Source: Eledone cirrhosa (Eukaryota > Mollusca > Cephalopoda > Octopoda > Eledonidae). From it: a DNA stretch of 64,000 nt. Below the pieces are notes generated by a model that saw nothing but the letters and a program-made list of their open reading frames with translations, was not told where the DNA came from and did no database searches. The DNA is taken from positions 342,557,781 through 342,621,780 of the forward strand of contig OZ024743.1 of NCBI GenBank assembly GCA_964016885.1, read 5' to 3'. The position numbers were made by a program, and so were the translations under genes. Shown here in pieces: positions 43,131-55,729 of this stretch (its first letter is position 1; every line of letters begins with the position of its first letter).

Positions 43131-43330
43131 GTACCCACTCACATACATAGAAACAACTGAAAAAAGCCCCATAAACACACATGCACACATACACTCACGC
43201 ACACACATGCCCACCAAAAAATATGAACTCAGATACACACACACACACTAGTGTGCATATCCCAACAATATAAGACTTTGTGTCACCCACGTGTTCACAC
43301 ACACACACAGACTGATGCAATGTACATCTA
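42845..43330. repeat. Cluster of diverged (AC)n blocks in a higher-order repeat
   Basis: The segment 'cactcacatacatagaaac' followed by a few unique bases and then an (AC)n block recurs about three times (near 42,907, 43,022 and 43,137), 115 bp apart. So this is a tandem repeat of a composite unit, not just a plain microsatellite. Confidence 0.75.
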
Positions 43331-43665
43331 GCAATGTCATTCCTTCAGCACACACACACACAACCAGACCCATAACAACCCTACCCTCCACTTTGGTCCC
43401 CATCACCAAGGCCGGACATTTCGCCTACAAACCTCAATCCTAACAGTAATAAAACCTTTAATAATAACCTGTTAATATGCGAAACGAATTGTTTTGTTAA
43501 CACTTTTTAAAATATTATAATGAATCTTTTAAATTGTCTAAAGACTTTGTGGACACCCTGTATGTATGATGGCAACATAAATGGGCCTGTTATTTTCCTC
43601 TAAAAACATGTTTTCCAATTCCACCCTGCTCGCCCCTTCAATCTTTCTCATTCTCATTTTTTCTT

Positions 43666-43689
43666 CTGATGAAGGACTAGCATCCGAAA
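43666..43689 (+). ncRNA. Hammerhead-core-like motif
   Basis: CUGAUGA then AGGACUAGCAUCC then GAAA. Helix II GGAC/AUCC is imperfect. Helices I and III are not convincing. A homologue on the minus strand near 50,178-50,212 reads CUGAUUA, GGACUAGCGUCC (perfect helix II), GAAA. Core without proven helices; weak call. Confidence 0.35.
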
Positions 43690-43799
43690 AGTTAAAACCC
43701 AGTGTCGAGTACTTTGATAAGTTATGATCCACTTGCTTACTTTGGTGCGTTATGGTCTTACCTGGTTATACAAATGCGTAAATGAGACTTAGCTAAGTT

Positions 43800-43866
43800 A
43801 CTGGTTAGTGGCATCGAACCAGAGACCAAGTGTTTACTACACGATGTACGTAACCACACGGAGAGG
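43800..43866 (-). mobile_element. SINE head of a tRNA family (minus)
   Basis: Minus strand reads gtgtggttacgtacatcg, gtagtaaacacttggtctc, tggttcgatgccac, with B-box-like ggttcgatgcc. No body is recognised. Confidence 0.5.
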
Positions 43867-44063
43867 CCTGAAAAAGGATTTAGTATTATAGTATGTCATC
43901 ATCGCGTAATTGATCTCAGTAGCGTGCAGCTGGAGTGAGTCCAGGGTTTGTTTGATTTGATTATTGATTAATATGTCATTTACCCCTTGTGGGAAATATT
44001 GATGCAAATGTTATTGCAATGATAGTGTTCCTTGGCAAATGTCACCAGTATGCAAACTTCCTT

Positions 44064-44400
<337 letters not shown>

Positions 44401-44632
44401 ATGTGTGTGTATATATATATATATGTGTGTGTATATATATATTTATGTGTGTATATATATATTGTATATATATATATATATATATACAATATATATATAT
44501 ACCGTAAATTTTTGGTAGATTTATCTACATATATATATATATATATATATATTGTATATATATATACATACATATATATATATATATGTGTGTATATATA
44601 TATATATATGTGTGTGTGTGTATATATATATT

Positions 44633-44695
<63 letters not shown>
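44401..44695. repeat. (TA)n/(GT)n mosaic with internal inverted and direct repeats
   Basis: Alternating gtgtgtg and tata blocks. The motif gtgtgtgtatatatatat then ttatgtgtg recurs. A small hairpin tatattgtatatata / tatatacaatata lies at 44,455-44,500. Confidence 0.9.
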
Positions 44696-44924
44696 TTGTT
44701 TTGTATAAGTTATGGAAGTTTAATCTTTTTTATCACTTGTAATGCCAGTATTTTTCTTTTCCATCCTCACAGCCGAGCTATTTCCATAAACTTGCTTTAT
44801 GACTAGATATTTCTTTTCAGTATTCTTCCTTTTTTTATTATTTCACTTATATATATATTATTATTATTACTACCATTATTATTATTACTATTATAAGGGG
44901 TCTGACGAGCCGTAGATTACAGAG

Positions 44925-44985
44925 TCGGGCTAGATCGATACAGATCGAGCCTTGAGCTGATCAGTGGCGAAACGCGCGTCACCAA
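44925..44985 (+). ncRNA. Possible decayed hammerhead with PLE-type signature
   Basis: cagtggcgaaacgcgcgtcacc contains CGAAACGCGCGUC, the GAAAC/minimal helix III/GUC block typical of PLE hammerheads. Upstream CUGAUCA has G8 changed to C. I could not pair helix I with ACCAACC. Confidence 0.4.
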
Positions 44986-45134
44986 CCAATAAACGTAAGG
45001 AAGGAGTAACCACTCGTCCTTGTTTTATTTTGCTATAATACACTCTGTATAGCTCTACACCTCCTCACAGAAGTGAACCTAAACATCGAGTGCTCACCCG
45101 GGTGAAGCTACAGTAACACCAAGTTACACTCGCT

Positions 45135-45137
<3 letters not shown>

Positions 45138-45200
<63 letters not shown>
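45138..45200. repeat. (TA)n microsatellite
   Basis: Pure TA then a few AC units. Confidence 0.95.
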
Positions 45201-45209
<9 letters not shown>

Positions 45210-45373
45210 TCCATATTCCGATTATTTGATCAGAGACACACACTGTATTTAAGGTCGAGTGACGCAACTTCGAGTGATCAGCGGCCTTTAGACTCACCTG
45301 ATCAATAAAACAATTGTTAATACCATAAAAAAAAAACTCTTTGTACAGCCAACCATGTTATTCTTCACTTTTT

Positions 45374-45600
<227 letters not shown>

Positions 45601-46085
45601 TTTATGGTCATACACAGAACAAAAGCGCTACTTAAATTTTCAAGGCTTAATATTCACCATATATCCAGAATGTAAGAAGGATCAAAAATGTGACCTAATC
45701 TTCAGGCGGTTATACGAGTTTATAAGATACCGTCAAAAGTATATAAATGTAAACGTGAGGCCATAGGATTCTTATGAGCCCTATGCAGGTAAAAAACGGT
45801 TGCAAACGGACAATAGGAAATAAGTTGTGTTGCTCAAGGATACAACAGTCCGACAAGAACCAAACTCACGGCAGCTATGCGACACTCTCGTAGTTAATAA
45901 CGTGTGCTAATTTAAAAGTTAGATGAGATTTATGTAAAAGTTTATTAAGCAACCTAAATTGCTTGAAAATACTCTGTTAAAAGTAAGAAAAATGTTTAAT
46001 AGAAAATTAAAATATAAAAATTATTGTAAAAGAAACGTGTTTAGTGAGTTGTTTTATACAATAAAACTATTAAATTGAGCATAAG
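45601..46085. other. No recognisable gene
   Basis: Contains atgtaagaaggatcaaaaatg and nearby short frames without recognised domains. Confidence 0.4.
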
Positions 46086-46090
46086 CTTTC

Positions 46091-46208
46091 GTTTACGGCC
46101 ATATCATGCTGAAAACACCGGTTCTCGTCCGATCACCAAAGTTAAGCAACGTCGAGCCTAGTTAGTACTTAGAGGGGTGACCGCTTGGGAACCCTAGGTG
46201 CCGTAAGC
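46091..46208 (+). rRNA. 5S ribosomal RNA-like sequence (probable pseudogene or SINE module)
   Basis: It starts gtttacggccatatc and ends ggtgccgtaagc, 118 bases against about 120 for a normal 5S. Conserved internal-promoter words are visible: aagttaagcaacgtcgagcc near 46,140 and gttagtacttagaggggtg near 46,168. Differences from the animal consensus (ttggatgggagacc is ttagaggggtgacc) and the missing T-run terminator suggest a non-functional copy. A tRNA-SINE follows with no gap, so this is either a 5S copy cut by a SINE or a composite 5S/tRNA retroelement. Confidence 0.8.
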
Positions 46209-46377
46209 GTGGCAGTATTGGTAGAAAGGTCGGACATGCTTTCCAGCACAGTTACTTCCCTTAACGATCTGATCCCGCCGAGGTTGACTTTGCCTTTAAT
46301 CCTTACGGGGTCGATAAAATAAAGTACCAGTAATGCACTGGGTAATTTGCTGGCCTTGTGCCAAAAGTAGAAACAAT
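46209..46377 (+). mobile_element. tRNA-derived SINE fused to a 5S-like sequence
   Basis: gtggcagtattggtagaaag through aaaagtagaaacaatt. The head lacks the first bases (ggcggtggatt) and the B-box region is shortened (gatctgatcccgccgagg), so the tRNA promoter is damaged. The body is otherwise typical. Confidence 0.85.
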
Positions 46378-46499
46378 TATAATTGTGAACCGAACATCTG
46401 AACCACTAAGCATATGGTTCCATGTGTATAAAGCTAATATCTATAAAGTTAGTTAACTGATATTGTATTGTCTCGGATCAGTGATATACACATTCGTGG

Positions 46500-46925
46500 T
46501 TTCGTTTCATTTTTTCCATTTATCGTCGCCCGGCCGACTAACTCACTCGATATGCAAATTAGGCTGCTCAACCGTTAATATGCAGAAGGAAAGTATATAC
46601 TTTCAGACTTCAATCATCTGGCAGGAAGGTATACGATGCTGACGATAGCTAATAAGCTTGAAACTAGTACATCGTTCCTTTGTCAATGTTGAACAAAAGG
46701 GCAACGATGGTTGCTAAACACTGTTTCGGCTTAATTCGGGCTGTTTGTTTACAAACAAACCGAGCATTATAATAAATGTTCGGTAAACCCATACGTACAT
46801 ATATATATGTGTGCATGTATGTATAAATATACATACTACTGTACGTCTGTATACATATATGTATGTACGTATACATACTTATATTTACGTTACAGCAGTA
46901 CTAAGAGTGAGAAATGAAATTTTTT
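46500..46925 (-). repeat. Dispersed repeat of the 25.4 kb family, copy 2
   Basis: Reverse complement of 48,510-48,910, including ggccgactaactcactcg, the CAGAUGA/GAAA segment, the caaccatcgttgcc block and the tacagtagtatg palindrome. It ends at aaatgaaattttttcc beside a (TA)n array. Confidence 0.85.
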
Positions 46926-46927
46926 CC

Positions 46928-46928
<1 letters not shown>

Positions 46929-46982
<54 letters not shown>
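46929..46982. repeat. (TA)n microsatellite
   Basis: Pure TA between two dispersed repeats. Confidence 0.95.
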
Positions 46983-46986
<4 letters not shown>

Positions 46987-46999
46987 ATACATTAACAGA

Positions 47000-47222
47000 G
47001 AAAGTGTTAAGCAATACTCCGACCGACTTCCGTCTCACTCAACAAACATTAGGATATACCTTAGTATAGTCCCAATTATACGTTTGGGGTGCTAACTATA
47101 CATATTTTGCGGATAGCCAGTTGTATTATTTTATATGAGACATAATTAAATACATCCCTCTTTCCAAACGATCGTTTCATTATAAGTTTTCTACAAGTTG
47201 GGAAAATAATGTCCAGGTTATG
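47000..47222. repeat. 225-bp direct repeat, copy 1
   Basis: From aaagtgttaagcaatactcc to aataatgtccaggttat. It is repeated at 47,694-47,919 with about 3% difference, 693 bp away, same orientation. No coding or known repeat content. Confidence 0.9.
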
Positions 47223-47693
47223 TAGAAACCTACACATAGTCTATAGGAATATATGCAGGTGGGCACTTATAAATCATCAGTGGATGCCCAACAATATCGA
47301 TATAAAAAACACCCTACCGATATTAACATTCAGCGATGGTACCCGTCAGTGTTAGAGTGACCGCCAAATTTGAAATGCCTGCAGTCTCACAAAGAGAAAT
47401 CTCACACCGTCACCAAGCGGGAAGGGGAGGTCATCGCAAAACATAAAAGGATAAAATAATATGCAAGCTGGTCAATTAATTCTGTCAAGATTTTAACCAT
47501 GCGTGAAGAACTCAATTGGGTATATAAAAAAAATAAATATATACATGTATTATTTATACATGCATATGGGTATTTTCTCAGGCTAAAAACAGAGATAAGA
47601 TACCGGAAAAACAATCAATATTTCATACAAAGAATAAATAAAGAAAGTCATACCTAAAAATATCCGGAAATTTTCATCTCTGGCCAATTCAGA
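47223..47693. other. Unique DNA between the 225-bp direct repeats
   Basis: About 470 bp without recognised features. It could be the interior of a small LTR-like or duplicated unit. Confidence 0.4.
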
Positions 47694-48116
<423 letters not shown>

Positions 48117-48420
48117 AAATCTGTATATATATAATTATATATTCGTGTACAGATATTTTTGCATACACAATAACAAAAGATAAACAAACGTATTTATTTC
48201 ACGAGGCTCGACAGCACCAAAAATAACAACGAAAAAGAGAGGGAATGCAATTACATGCTTTCGAAAAATCTTGATGGAAAATTATTTGCTAATTCACCCA
48301 AGGCGACTTCACTTTTTATTAGAACTTCTGCATCAATTGGTGAACATACGACGAAACTGTTTCAGAAAGGAGAAATAAACAAGCCAATCTAGGTTTAGAA
48401 TCCCGAGCAACGCCGGGCCA
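48117..48420. other. No recognisable gene
   Basis: Mixed DNA up to a short phrase gcaacgccgggccattctgc just before a (TA)n array at 48,431-48,484. Confidence 0.4.
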
Positions 48421-48434
48421 TTCTGCTAGTATAT

Positions 48435-48487
<53 letters not shown>

Positions 48488-48509
48488 AAAAGAATGAAAT
48501 GAAATTTCA

Positions 48510-48910
48510 TTTCTCACTCTTAGTACGGCTGATACTTAAATATCGGTATGTATAGGTACATACATATATGTATACGGACGTACAGTAGTATGTATATATA
48601 TACATACATGCACACATATATATATGTACGTATGGGTTTTACCGAGCATTTATTATAATGTTCGGTTTGTTTGTAAATAAACAGCCCGAATTAAGCCGTA
48701 CATTGTTCAGCAACCATCGTTGCCATTTTGTTCAACACTGACAAAGGAACGATGAACTAGTTTCAAGCTTATTAGCTATCGTCAGCTTCGTATACCTTCC
48801 TGTCAGATGATTGAACGTTTGAAAGTATATACTTTCCTTATGAATATTAACGGCTGAGCAGCCTAATTTTCATATCGAGTGAGTTAGTCGGCCGGGCGCA
48901 CCTAAAACGA
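48510..48910 (+). repeat. Dispersed repeat of the 25.4 kb family, copy 3
   Basis: Complete-looking copy, from ctcactcttagtacgg to gttagtcggccgggcgc. It includes the internal palindrome and the CAGAUGA...GAAA segment. Copies 2 and 3 are in opposite orientation, about 1.6 kb apart, and bracket the 225-bp direct repeats. Confidence 0.85.
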
Positions 48911-48911
48911 T

Positions 48912-48978
48912 AAATGGCACAAGGTCAGCAATTATCCCAGTGCATTACTGATGCTCTGGGATAATTACTGGCCTTTAA
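48912..48978 (-). mobile_element. SINE 3'-end remnant
   Basis: ggcacaaggtcagcaattatc, ccagtgcattactgatgc. Only the distal end of the common SINE; then 'gggataattactggcc' repeats part of it inverted. Confidence 0.6.
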
Positions 48979-49490
48979 ATAATATATCTGCATGACATAT
49001 TGGGTCTTTTAAAGTTGATTACGTTTAATTTAACACGAAATTGACATTTATGTCTTAAATGTGTTACACGGCCTCTTCCTTGAAATATTCTTAGGTGAAG
49101 ACGAAAGATTTCCATTTACATTAACTAATAATCATCACTTTCATTATCAATATACTATAGGTTATCTGAAGTTAATAGAAATCTCTTAGTTCATGCATAC
49201 GAAAATCAGAACGTACATCATATATGTTCTGGTTAAAATGAAATATGTGCGTGCGTGCGTGCTCGCGAATGTGTGTGTGTGCGGCCATGCTAGGGCACTG
49301 TATTTAAAGATTTTTGTTTCGATAATATCAACCCAAGTATATTTATTGTATATATTTTACCGATTTCGTAAATATGATGAAAGAAACGTTTCTCTGCCAT
49401 CAATGGAAATAATTCATTATTCAAACATAAATATCTTGAGATATTTCTGGTCGACCTATTTGGTGTCTCAAATATATGTATATGTCTCTC
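48979..49490. other. No recognisable gene
   Basis: AT-rich. The 120-codon frame at 49,193-49,555 runs into microsatellites and has no recognised domain. Confidence 0.4.
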
Positions 49491-49517
49491 TCTCTCTCTC
49501 TCTCTCTCGATCGATCG

Positions 49518-49554
<37 letters not shown>
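49487..49554. repeat. (TC)n-(GATC)n-(TA)n array
   Basis: tctc units, then gatcgatcgatc, then TA. Confidence 0.95.
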
Positions 49555-49557
<3 letters not shown>

Positions 49558-49737
49558 ATAATAATTACGAAGTCCAAAATCCGAAGAGGGCTCGATAAGG
49601 ATTGTATATGCAATAAAAGTATATATAAGCCCGTAGAGCATACGCTATTTCAGAAAATCCCGTAATAGGGTGAAAGCAGAAATTCTTCACTTAAACTATA
49701 ATCAGTACTAATTATATATATATATATATATATATAT

Positions 49738-49955
49738 TGAAGACAGATGGATTAGGGGTTAAAGTATTTAGCTCATGTTCGTAAGTTTGCTTATTCGATT
49801 CCTGGACCGTCGGTGCACTGTGTTCCTGAGCAAGTCACGTTATTTCACGTTGCTCCACTCCACTCAACTGGTAAAAATGAACTGTACATATAATTCAACC
49901 TGTCACACTGAATCTCCCTGAGAACTACGTTAAGGACCAAGTAGAGGGCCAGCAC
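49738..49955 (+). mobile_element. tRNA-derived SINE, third family, copy 2
   Basis: cagatggattaggggttaaag (A-box-like), cttattcgattcctggacc (B box), then gtgttcctgagcaagtcacg and gttgctccactccactcaac, matching 38,728-38,956. It ends at an (AC)n array. Confidence 0.75.
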
Positions 49956-49964
49956 ACATGCGCG

Positions 49965-50085
<121 letters not shown>

Positions 50086-50088
50086 TAA

Positions 50089-50225
50089 AAGGTAAACAGA
50101 AATAACAACGCAATCGTTACAGTATATGGAAGGAATATATTAGGTTAACGCTTGAAATAGCAGGAAGAGGGTCTTAACGTTTCGGACGCTAGTCCATAAT
50201 CAGACGAAAGAGTGAGAAATAAGAT
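50089..50225. repeat. Dispersed terminal-repeat family with hammerhead-like core
   Basis: aaaggtaaacagaaataac to aatcagacgaaagagtg, shared with 3,096-3,168 and partly 1,655-1,730. On the minus strand it holds CUGAUUA, a perfect GGAC-UAGC-GUCC helix II and GAAA. Confidence 0.65.
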
Positions 50226-50335
50226 AGATTGAAAGGACGGGCGGGGTGGAGTAGGAAAAATGTCTTTAGATAAAAATAACAGGTCATTCGTTTTGACATC
50301 TCTCTCTCTATATATATATATATATGTTTGTAGAG

Positions 50336-50337
50336 GG

Positions 50338-50383
<46 letters not shown>

Positions 50384-50402
50384 GAGAGAGAGAGAGAGAA
50401 AG
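50336..50402. repeat. (GA)n microsatellite
   Basis: GA units with one tgag break. Confidence 0.95.
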
Positions 50403-50655
50403 GGATAGATAGATAACTTTCTATTTATTTGCCACCAGGGCATCAAAGATTGGGACAAATACAAGGGAGGGAGTTTACATACATTTCAAAGGACGAGTAA
50501 AAACATATAACAAATCAAATTCAACAATCGAAGTCCTCAATAGGGAGGGGGCGTTGACGTGGGTAGCACACACCCCCGAAAAAATGTGCAACTCTCCTCC
50601 TCAGGAGTACAAAGAGCGGTGCTCCTTTCCTCTCCTCCTTCTTCTCCTCTCTCAC

Positions 50656-53600
50656 CTACAGGCTGATATAGAGAGAAGGCCCATTCACTCGGGCCATTCT
50701 CGCCACTTTCCCCCACATTTCGTAAAACTTGCTGGGGTAGAGCACCTCTCTCTCTATTCTCATCCTTCTTCTAAATCGGTACTTGAAAAAAAGGACCAGT
50801 TGTTGGCCGGAGAGAAAAATGTCTGACCTCAGCCGTTTCAACCTCGTACACCATACAACCTCTTTCGCCATAGCTATCACACAGAGGAAAACCACCTCTC
50901 CTTCGTTTTTGAAGGGGGGGGGGGGAGGCGGTTTGATCGTGACAGTGTACTCGGTGGTCAACCGGATTGGTCCCACCCGCGACAGTAGTCGTTCCACATA
51001 GCCCCACAACTCAGCAACGCCCGGGCAGTGTACGAATGCGTGCGCGATGGTTTCCTCGTCACGCAAGCATCTCGGACAGATCTTCTTCGAGGGGTCCCTA
51101 CCCGGGCGCCCGTGTCTGTAGAGCTTGTCCCGAACGGGTAGAGCTCCTCGGTAGCACTGCCAAGCCAGGGACTTTTGGAAGTTGTCCATCGGTCCCGGGC
51201 CAAACGTCCTACCGAACAGACTGGCTAGCTCGTCTTCATCCATGCCCCAGAGCCTCTCCAAGAGCGTCGTCGCACTTGCTGCGCACCAACCCTCTATAGA
51301 ATGTTGAGGTTGAGTCTCCATTGATTGCCGGATCCGCTTGCCAGAGGGCCGTGAGCGCCTGGGCACATTCAATGTGCCAGTCGCCCACTTTTCTCGGTCT
51401 TTGCTTGACCCAAGATTGCAGCTCGGTGAGTGAGGCGAGTCTCGGAATGGCTCACCTCACAAAAGGGGCCCACACCGGCTGACCGGTGATGAATACCTGG
51501 AGGTGCCGTAGCCTCAATGCGTGTCTACGCATCGTCAGCCACGACAACCCCAGCCCTCCATTCGAAGGATGTTGAACGCAGATGGATCTTCTCACCAAAG
51601 GGCCCGCTTCTTCCAAAGGAATCGGAAGAGCACGCTCCATTTTGGCGAGCGTTTTCGCTGGGCAAGGTACGACGGTCAAGCAGTAGTAGATGACGGACGC
51701 TATATAAGTGTTCGCCACCTCCGCTCGACCTTTCAGGGATAGTTTTCACTCGGCTCACTTCTGGGCGAGTGCAAACACCCTGCCGTTACCTCGTTCCAGT
51801 TTTTCTCCACCTTGAGGTCCGGTCTGAACCAGACCCCGAGCAGCTTCACCGGTCCCTCCGTCCAGCCTCCGACGACGCCGTCGGAGGCCATCGGTTTGCC
51901 TCTCCACATTCCGAGTTGCAAACTGACGGACTTGTCCCGGTTCAGCTTGACTCCTGTAAACCTTTCGTATTCCTCCAGTAAGGTGCTGATCGAGGCGCAC
52001 GACACCATTACAGTCACGTCATCGGCGTAGGCCGACACCGCTTTCCACAATCCCGGTTCCAAGGGGATTCCCTGCAACAACTCCGACTTCCGCAGTAGTG
52101 GTTCGAGAGCCAGCACATACAGAAAGGAGGAGAGAGGGCATCCCTGTCGGATGGATCGCGCGATTTGGAACGGCTCCGAGAGGTAGCCGTTCACTTTGAT
52201 CCGCGAGCAGGCGTTGCGGCTGTGCACTGCAGCAATCCAGTCCCTGAAAACGGATCCGAAGCCTGCCGCCGCGAGCACCGCATCCAGGTACCGATGGTCG
52301 ACCCTATCGAACGCCTTAGATTGATCCAAGTTGATCAGGGCCCCACCAAAGCCGGGTTTACACTCTACCCTCTCTACGGTGTATCGCATGAGCTGGAGGT
52401 TGTCGTGTATGGACCTGGACGGGATTGCTCATGTCTGCGCTTCTCCCACCAGGTTCCCGACAATAAGCGCCAACCTCTTCGCTAAGACCTTGGCCAAAAT
52501 CTTTAACTCTGTGTTTAGCAGAGCTATGGGCCTGAAGTTATCTATGTCATCCCCCTTGTTCTCGTCCTTCCTCACCAGCGTGACTACGTCCTTGGTCACA
52601 GAACTGGGAATTCTCCCGTTCTGTTGCCAGTTGCAGTAGACCACCTCGAGGAGATCGGAGAACAAATCCGGCATCTCTACATGAAGTTCGTATGGTAGAC
52701 CATCGAGACCGGGAGATTTGCGTTTGCCGCATTGGCTAAGCACTTCCTCTATTTCAGCGGCTGAAATCGGCCTTTCTCAGGACTTCGCCTCCCCGTCCGA
52801 GAACCGCGGCAGACCGTCGAGGTATGGACCGAAATACATGGCCTCACCTGGCCCGCCGCTCCTCCCGAACAGTCGTGCAAAGTGCCGTTGAAAGGCCGCG
52901 CACATCCGCTCAGGTTCAAGGATCACGCGTCCATTCTGGTCCTTCAAAGACTGAATCGTGGACTTGTTTCCACTTTTTGCCTCTGTCACTCGGGCTCAGC
53001 TAACAACTTTGGCTCCCTCGTTACCCATAGCACGTATTTTACTCCTGACAACACAGCCCTCGTGCTTTGCGTCACAAAGAACTGGTCTAGTGCCGTTCTT
53101 GACGTCAGCACGCCGGCCACGTTGCCACTCCTAATCGCCTCTTCTACTCTATCTATCAATTCCCTTTCAGTTCTATTCCTATCTGATGCTAATTCAAGAC
53201 TAAAACCTATCGATTCTATTCTAATTTCTCTCTTGAGAGAGCCGCATCACCTGCTGTTGACAATTGCCCCCGTCAACCGCTGCTTAACTAGAGTGCTAAT
53301 CCGCTTACTGTAAGCTTTGTTTGTCGGTAAGGACAAGCTTAGCTTCCAGTAACCGGGTCCTTGTGTATGGGTTCTAACAAGGTTGACCACTCCAGGCACC
53401 AACTTTTGATCCGAATAGTCAACCATGAACATTCGTGGACAGCTTAATATGTCCCTATCCTTATTTCTAACTAGGAACCTATCTAGGTACGACCTAGATG
53501 TTCCGCTACGATTAGTCCACGTCCACAGTGGCACAGTCGGGAAATCTAGTCGATATCTATCGGCCAGATCAAATCGGCCGATTAACCGTTTGAGGCTGTT

Positions 53601-54086
53601 ACACCCCCCTCTATCGGGACATGACCCTACATAGTCCCAACGTACATCCAGGATACCATTCCAGTCCCCCACTAAAAGCAAGGACCGACACGTTCCCAGA
53701 AAATTCTCTAGGTGCTGGAAGAAGTCCGGTCGCGGTGTTCCAGATGGGGCATACGCTGCCACCAGCATGAAGGCTCCACCTTCACTACTACCTACGTCTA
53801 GAACCACCAGTCGACCCTCCGGGTCCAGGTCTACCTTCCGTGTTGTGAGGCCCAGATGTTTTAGCAGCAGAACGACCACCCCGCCCCCACCCCCCGGCTG
53901 ACAGAGAGATGCATAGATCTCAAAGTCGTCGAAGATGGGGGCCAGTTGGTGCTCGCTGCTGATCCTGGACTCGCAAATCGCTATCACATCCATTCTGTGC
54001 GACCTGAGGACATTTAAGTGTGTGCCCTGCTTCCAGGATATCCCCAGGCCGCGCACATTTAAACATCCAACTCTTATAACAACCAT
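50656..54086 (-). pseudogene. LINE ORF2: endonuclease, reverse transcriptase, zinc knuckle (frameshifted)
   Basis: Endonuclease (54,086-53,247) has VGCLNVRGLG, a CESRIS motif, LLVGDWNGILD and a late SDQKLV, matching the catalytic blocks of APE-type LINE endonucleases. RT begins GKRKSPGLDGLPYE (about 52,725), then NFRPIALLNTELKILAKVLA, then INLDQSKAFDRVDHRYLD (about 52,325), RQGCPLSSFLYVLALEPLL (about 52,150) and the catalytic YADD (about 52,035). The C-terminal part has CPRCLRDEETIAHAFVHC (about 51,080), a typical RT-associated knuckle. Breaks lie near 53,000-53,250, 52,745-52,780, 52,400-52,430 and 51,720-51,740 plus the 51,372-51,452 region. Catalytic boxes are all still recognisable, so decay is recent to moderate. 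Confidence 0.88.
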
Positions 54087-54389
54087 GCTGGTGGTAAAGA
54101 GTTTAGAGTGGAGAAAAAGGAAAATACACCTACCTGTCCTTCTCCTGGGGACCAGGCTGCACTATTTCCATGGGGGTGTCGGCGGGGTTGTTTGGTGGGG
54201 TGGTGGTTTGTGATGTGGTGGGAACATCAGTGTGTGGTGGGGTGGGGTGTATGGGGTGGTGGTGAGGAAACATTTCAAGAGGACGCGGTTGATAGGTCTA
54301 GTACAGGGGTTCCCCACGTCCTCGGGAAAGTTCTGTTTGAGCATTGCGTAGGTATCCCTTGGGACCCTAATCATTTTTAAATGCGGTTT

Positions 54390-55534
54390 AGTCGTTGGTG
54401 AACATTTTCCCTTCGGTTTCCACCGAAGGGTCTTTGTCTATCGTTTGCACAAGTGTTTTGTTGTTTGTGTTGGTGTATGTATACTGTTTTTGTTGGATTG
54501 TGTATGTTTTTGTTTGTTGTTCTTGTGTGTGTTTGCGTTTTGTAGTATGTGTTATGTTTTCGGGAGGGGTGGGTGTTTTTGTTTTTGATGTTTGTTCTGT
54601 TTGTGCTGGTGGTTGTGTTGTTGTGTGGGGTGGGCAGAAGCGTCTTTTTTTTTGGGGGGGGGGGCATTTAAAAGGGGACAGGAAGCCCTCAGGTGACCAC
54701 TTCTTGAACAGTGGTAGCATGAAAGCTGCCTTCCCTCAACAGAAATGTTTATGAAGGCGACTCCATCCAGGGACACACGCTGCGGTATTCTTGCTATCCG
54801 TTCTGGTCTTATTTGGACCAGAACTTCAAGGCTATTGCCGCCGAATACGCCCACGGTGGATTCGCCTATCGAAAGGATTGTGTCCTCATCTTCTAAGAAT
54901 CCCGTTAGCACCCACCAAATGCTCGCATTTGGCCTGATATCCGAGATTCTTATCTTTTGAGTTCTTTTCCCAAAATATGTGGGGAAAAGGTGTATGCTTT
55001 GGATACAATTGGCGACACAGAATATTTCCGTGCCGCCAATTCATCTTGCATTAAAACAGATATGCTTCCATACAGTTTCCCTTTCTGTATGAAAGCGATA
55101 TCCTTCCAGGCACTACTTAGGACCAGCTCAATTTCGCTTTAGGACAATTGAGCCGGTTTCCTAGTCGTGTTGGAAACTGTCCTAAAGATTACGGTCCTGA
55201 AGACTGTGTCCCTTCTAATTTCTTCGGGGGAGGTAATTGTGAATTCTCCAACTTCCCCGAAAGTTACACAATTCCTTGCTTCTTTCAGCAATTTCTCGGT
55301 ATTCGAGATGTCCAGTGCCTTGTATGTCTGCCTTTATCGGACTGCCTGTGCGAAGGAGACTACAGCTGTGGGTCCGTTTTCTTTCGTGTTGTTATCATTG
55401 TTGTTGTTATTCGTGTTGGCTTGCTTTTTTCCTTTGTTGGTGTTGTCATTATTGCTGTTATTGGTTGTGTTGTTATTGTCATTGTTGTTCTTGTTTGTGT
55501 AATTGTTACTTTTGGGGTTTACACCCATTTCCAC
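54390..55534 (-). pseudogene. LINE ORF1: nucleic-acid-binding protein with CCHC knuckle (frameshifted)
   Basis: The minus strand starts MEMGVNPK followed by a long Asn/Thr-rich stretch (55,534-55,340). A frame change follows near 55,330. The distal part reads LTGFLEDEDTILSIGESTVG, QIRPERIARIPQRVSLDGVA, and then CYHCSRSGHLRASC (54,678-54,719), a CX2CX4HX4C zinc knuckle. A Pro/Lys-rich and Thr-rich tail follows. Such ORF1 proteins bind element RNA and form the ribonucleoprotein. Several frame changes lie between 55,330 and 54,930. Confidence 0.75.
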
Positions 55535-55700
55535 ATTTTTTCTTTTGATTCCGTCGTGTTTTTGCGGGAGTGAGGAGGGAAGGCTTACAGCATTATGCTG
55601 CTACCTTGTCTCTATCACTTTCCTTGGGGGGCGTGGCATGTGTCGTATTAATGGCGTCCATTGTCACTAAACGACTTTTCATCGACAACTTATAACTATT

Positions 55701-55729
55701 AAATTTCGCCCCAAAAAGGGGCGAAATTT
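55701..55729. promoter_or_regulatory. Perfect hairpin in the LINE leader
   Basis: aaatttcgcccc, loop aaaaa, ggggcgaaattt: a 12-bp perfect stem near the presumed 5' end of the LINE. Possible role in packaging or translation is only inference. Confidence 0.6.

Noticed and set aside
43666..43689. Full hammerhead at 43.67 kb and its relative at 50.2 kb
   Set aside because: Core and helix II are present, but helices I and III do not pair convincingly. Listed only as a weak motif.
46091..46208. Functional 5S rRNA gene
   Set aside because: No T-run terminator, several changes in the internal promoter and direct fusion to a SINE. A functional gene is unlikely, though the sequence is clearly 5S-derived.
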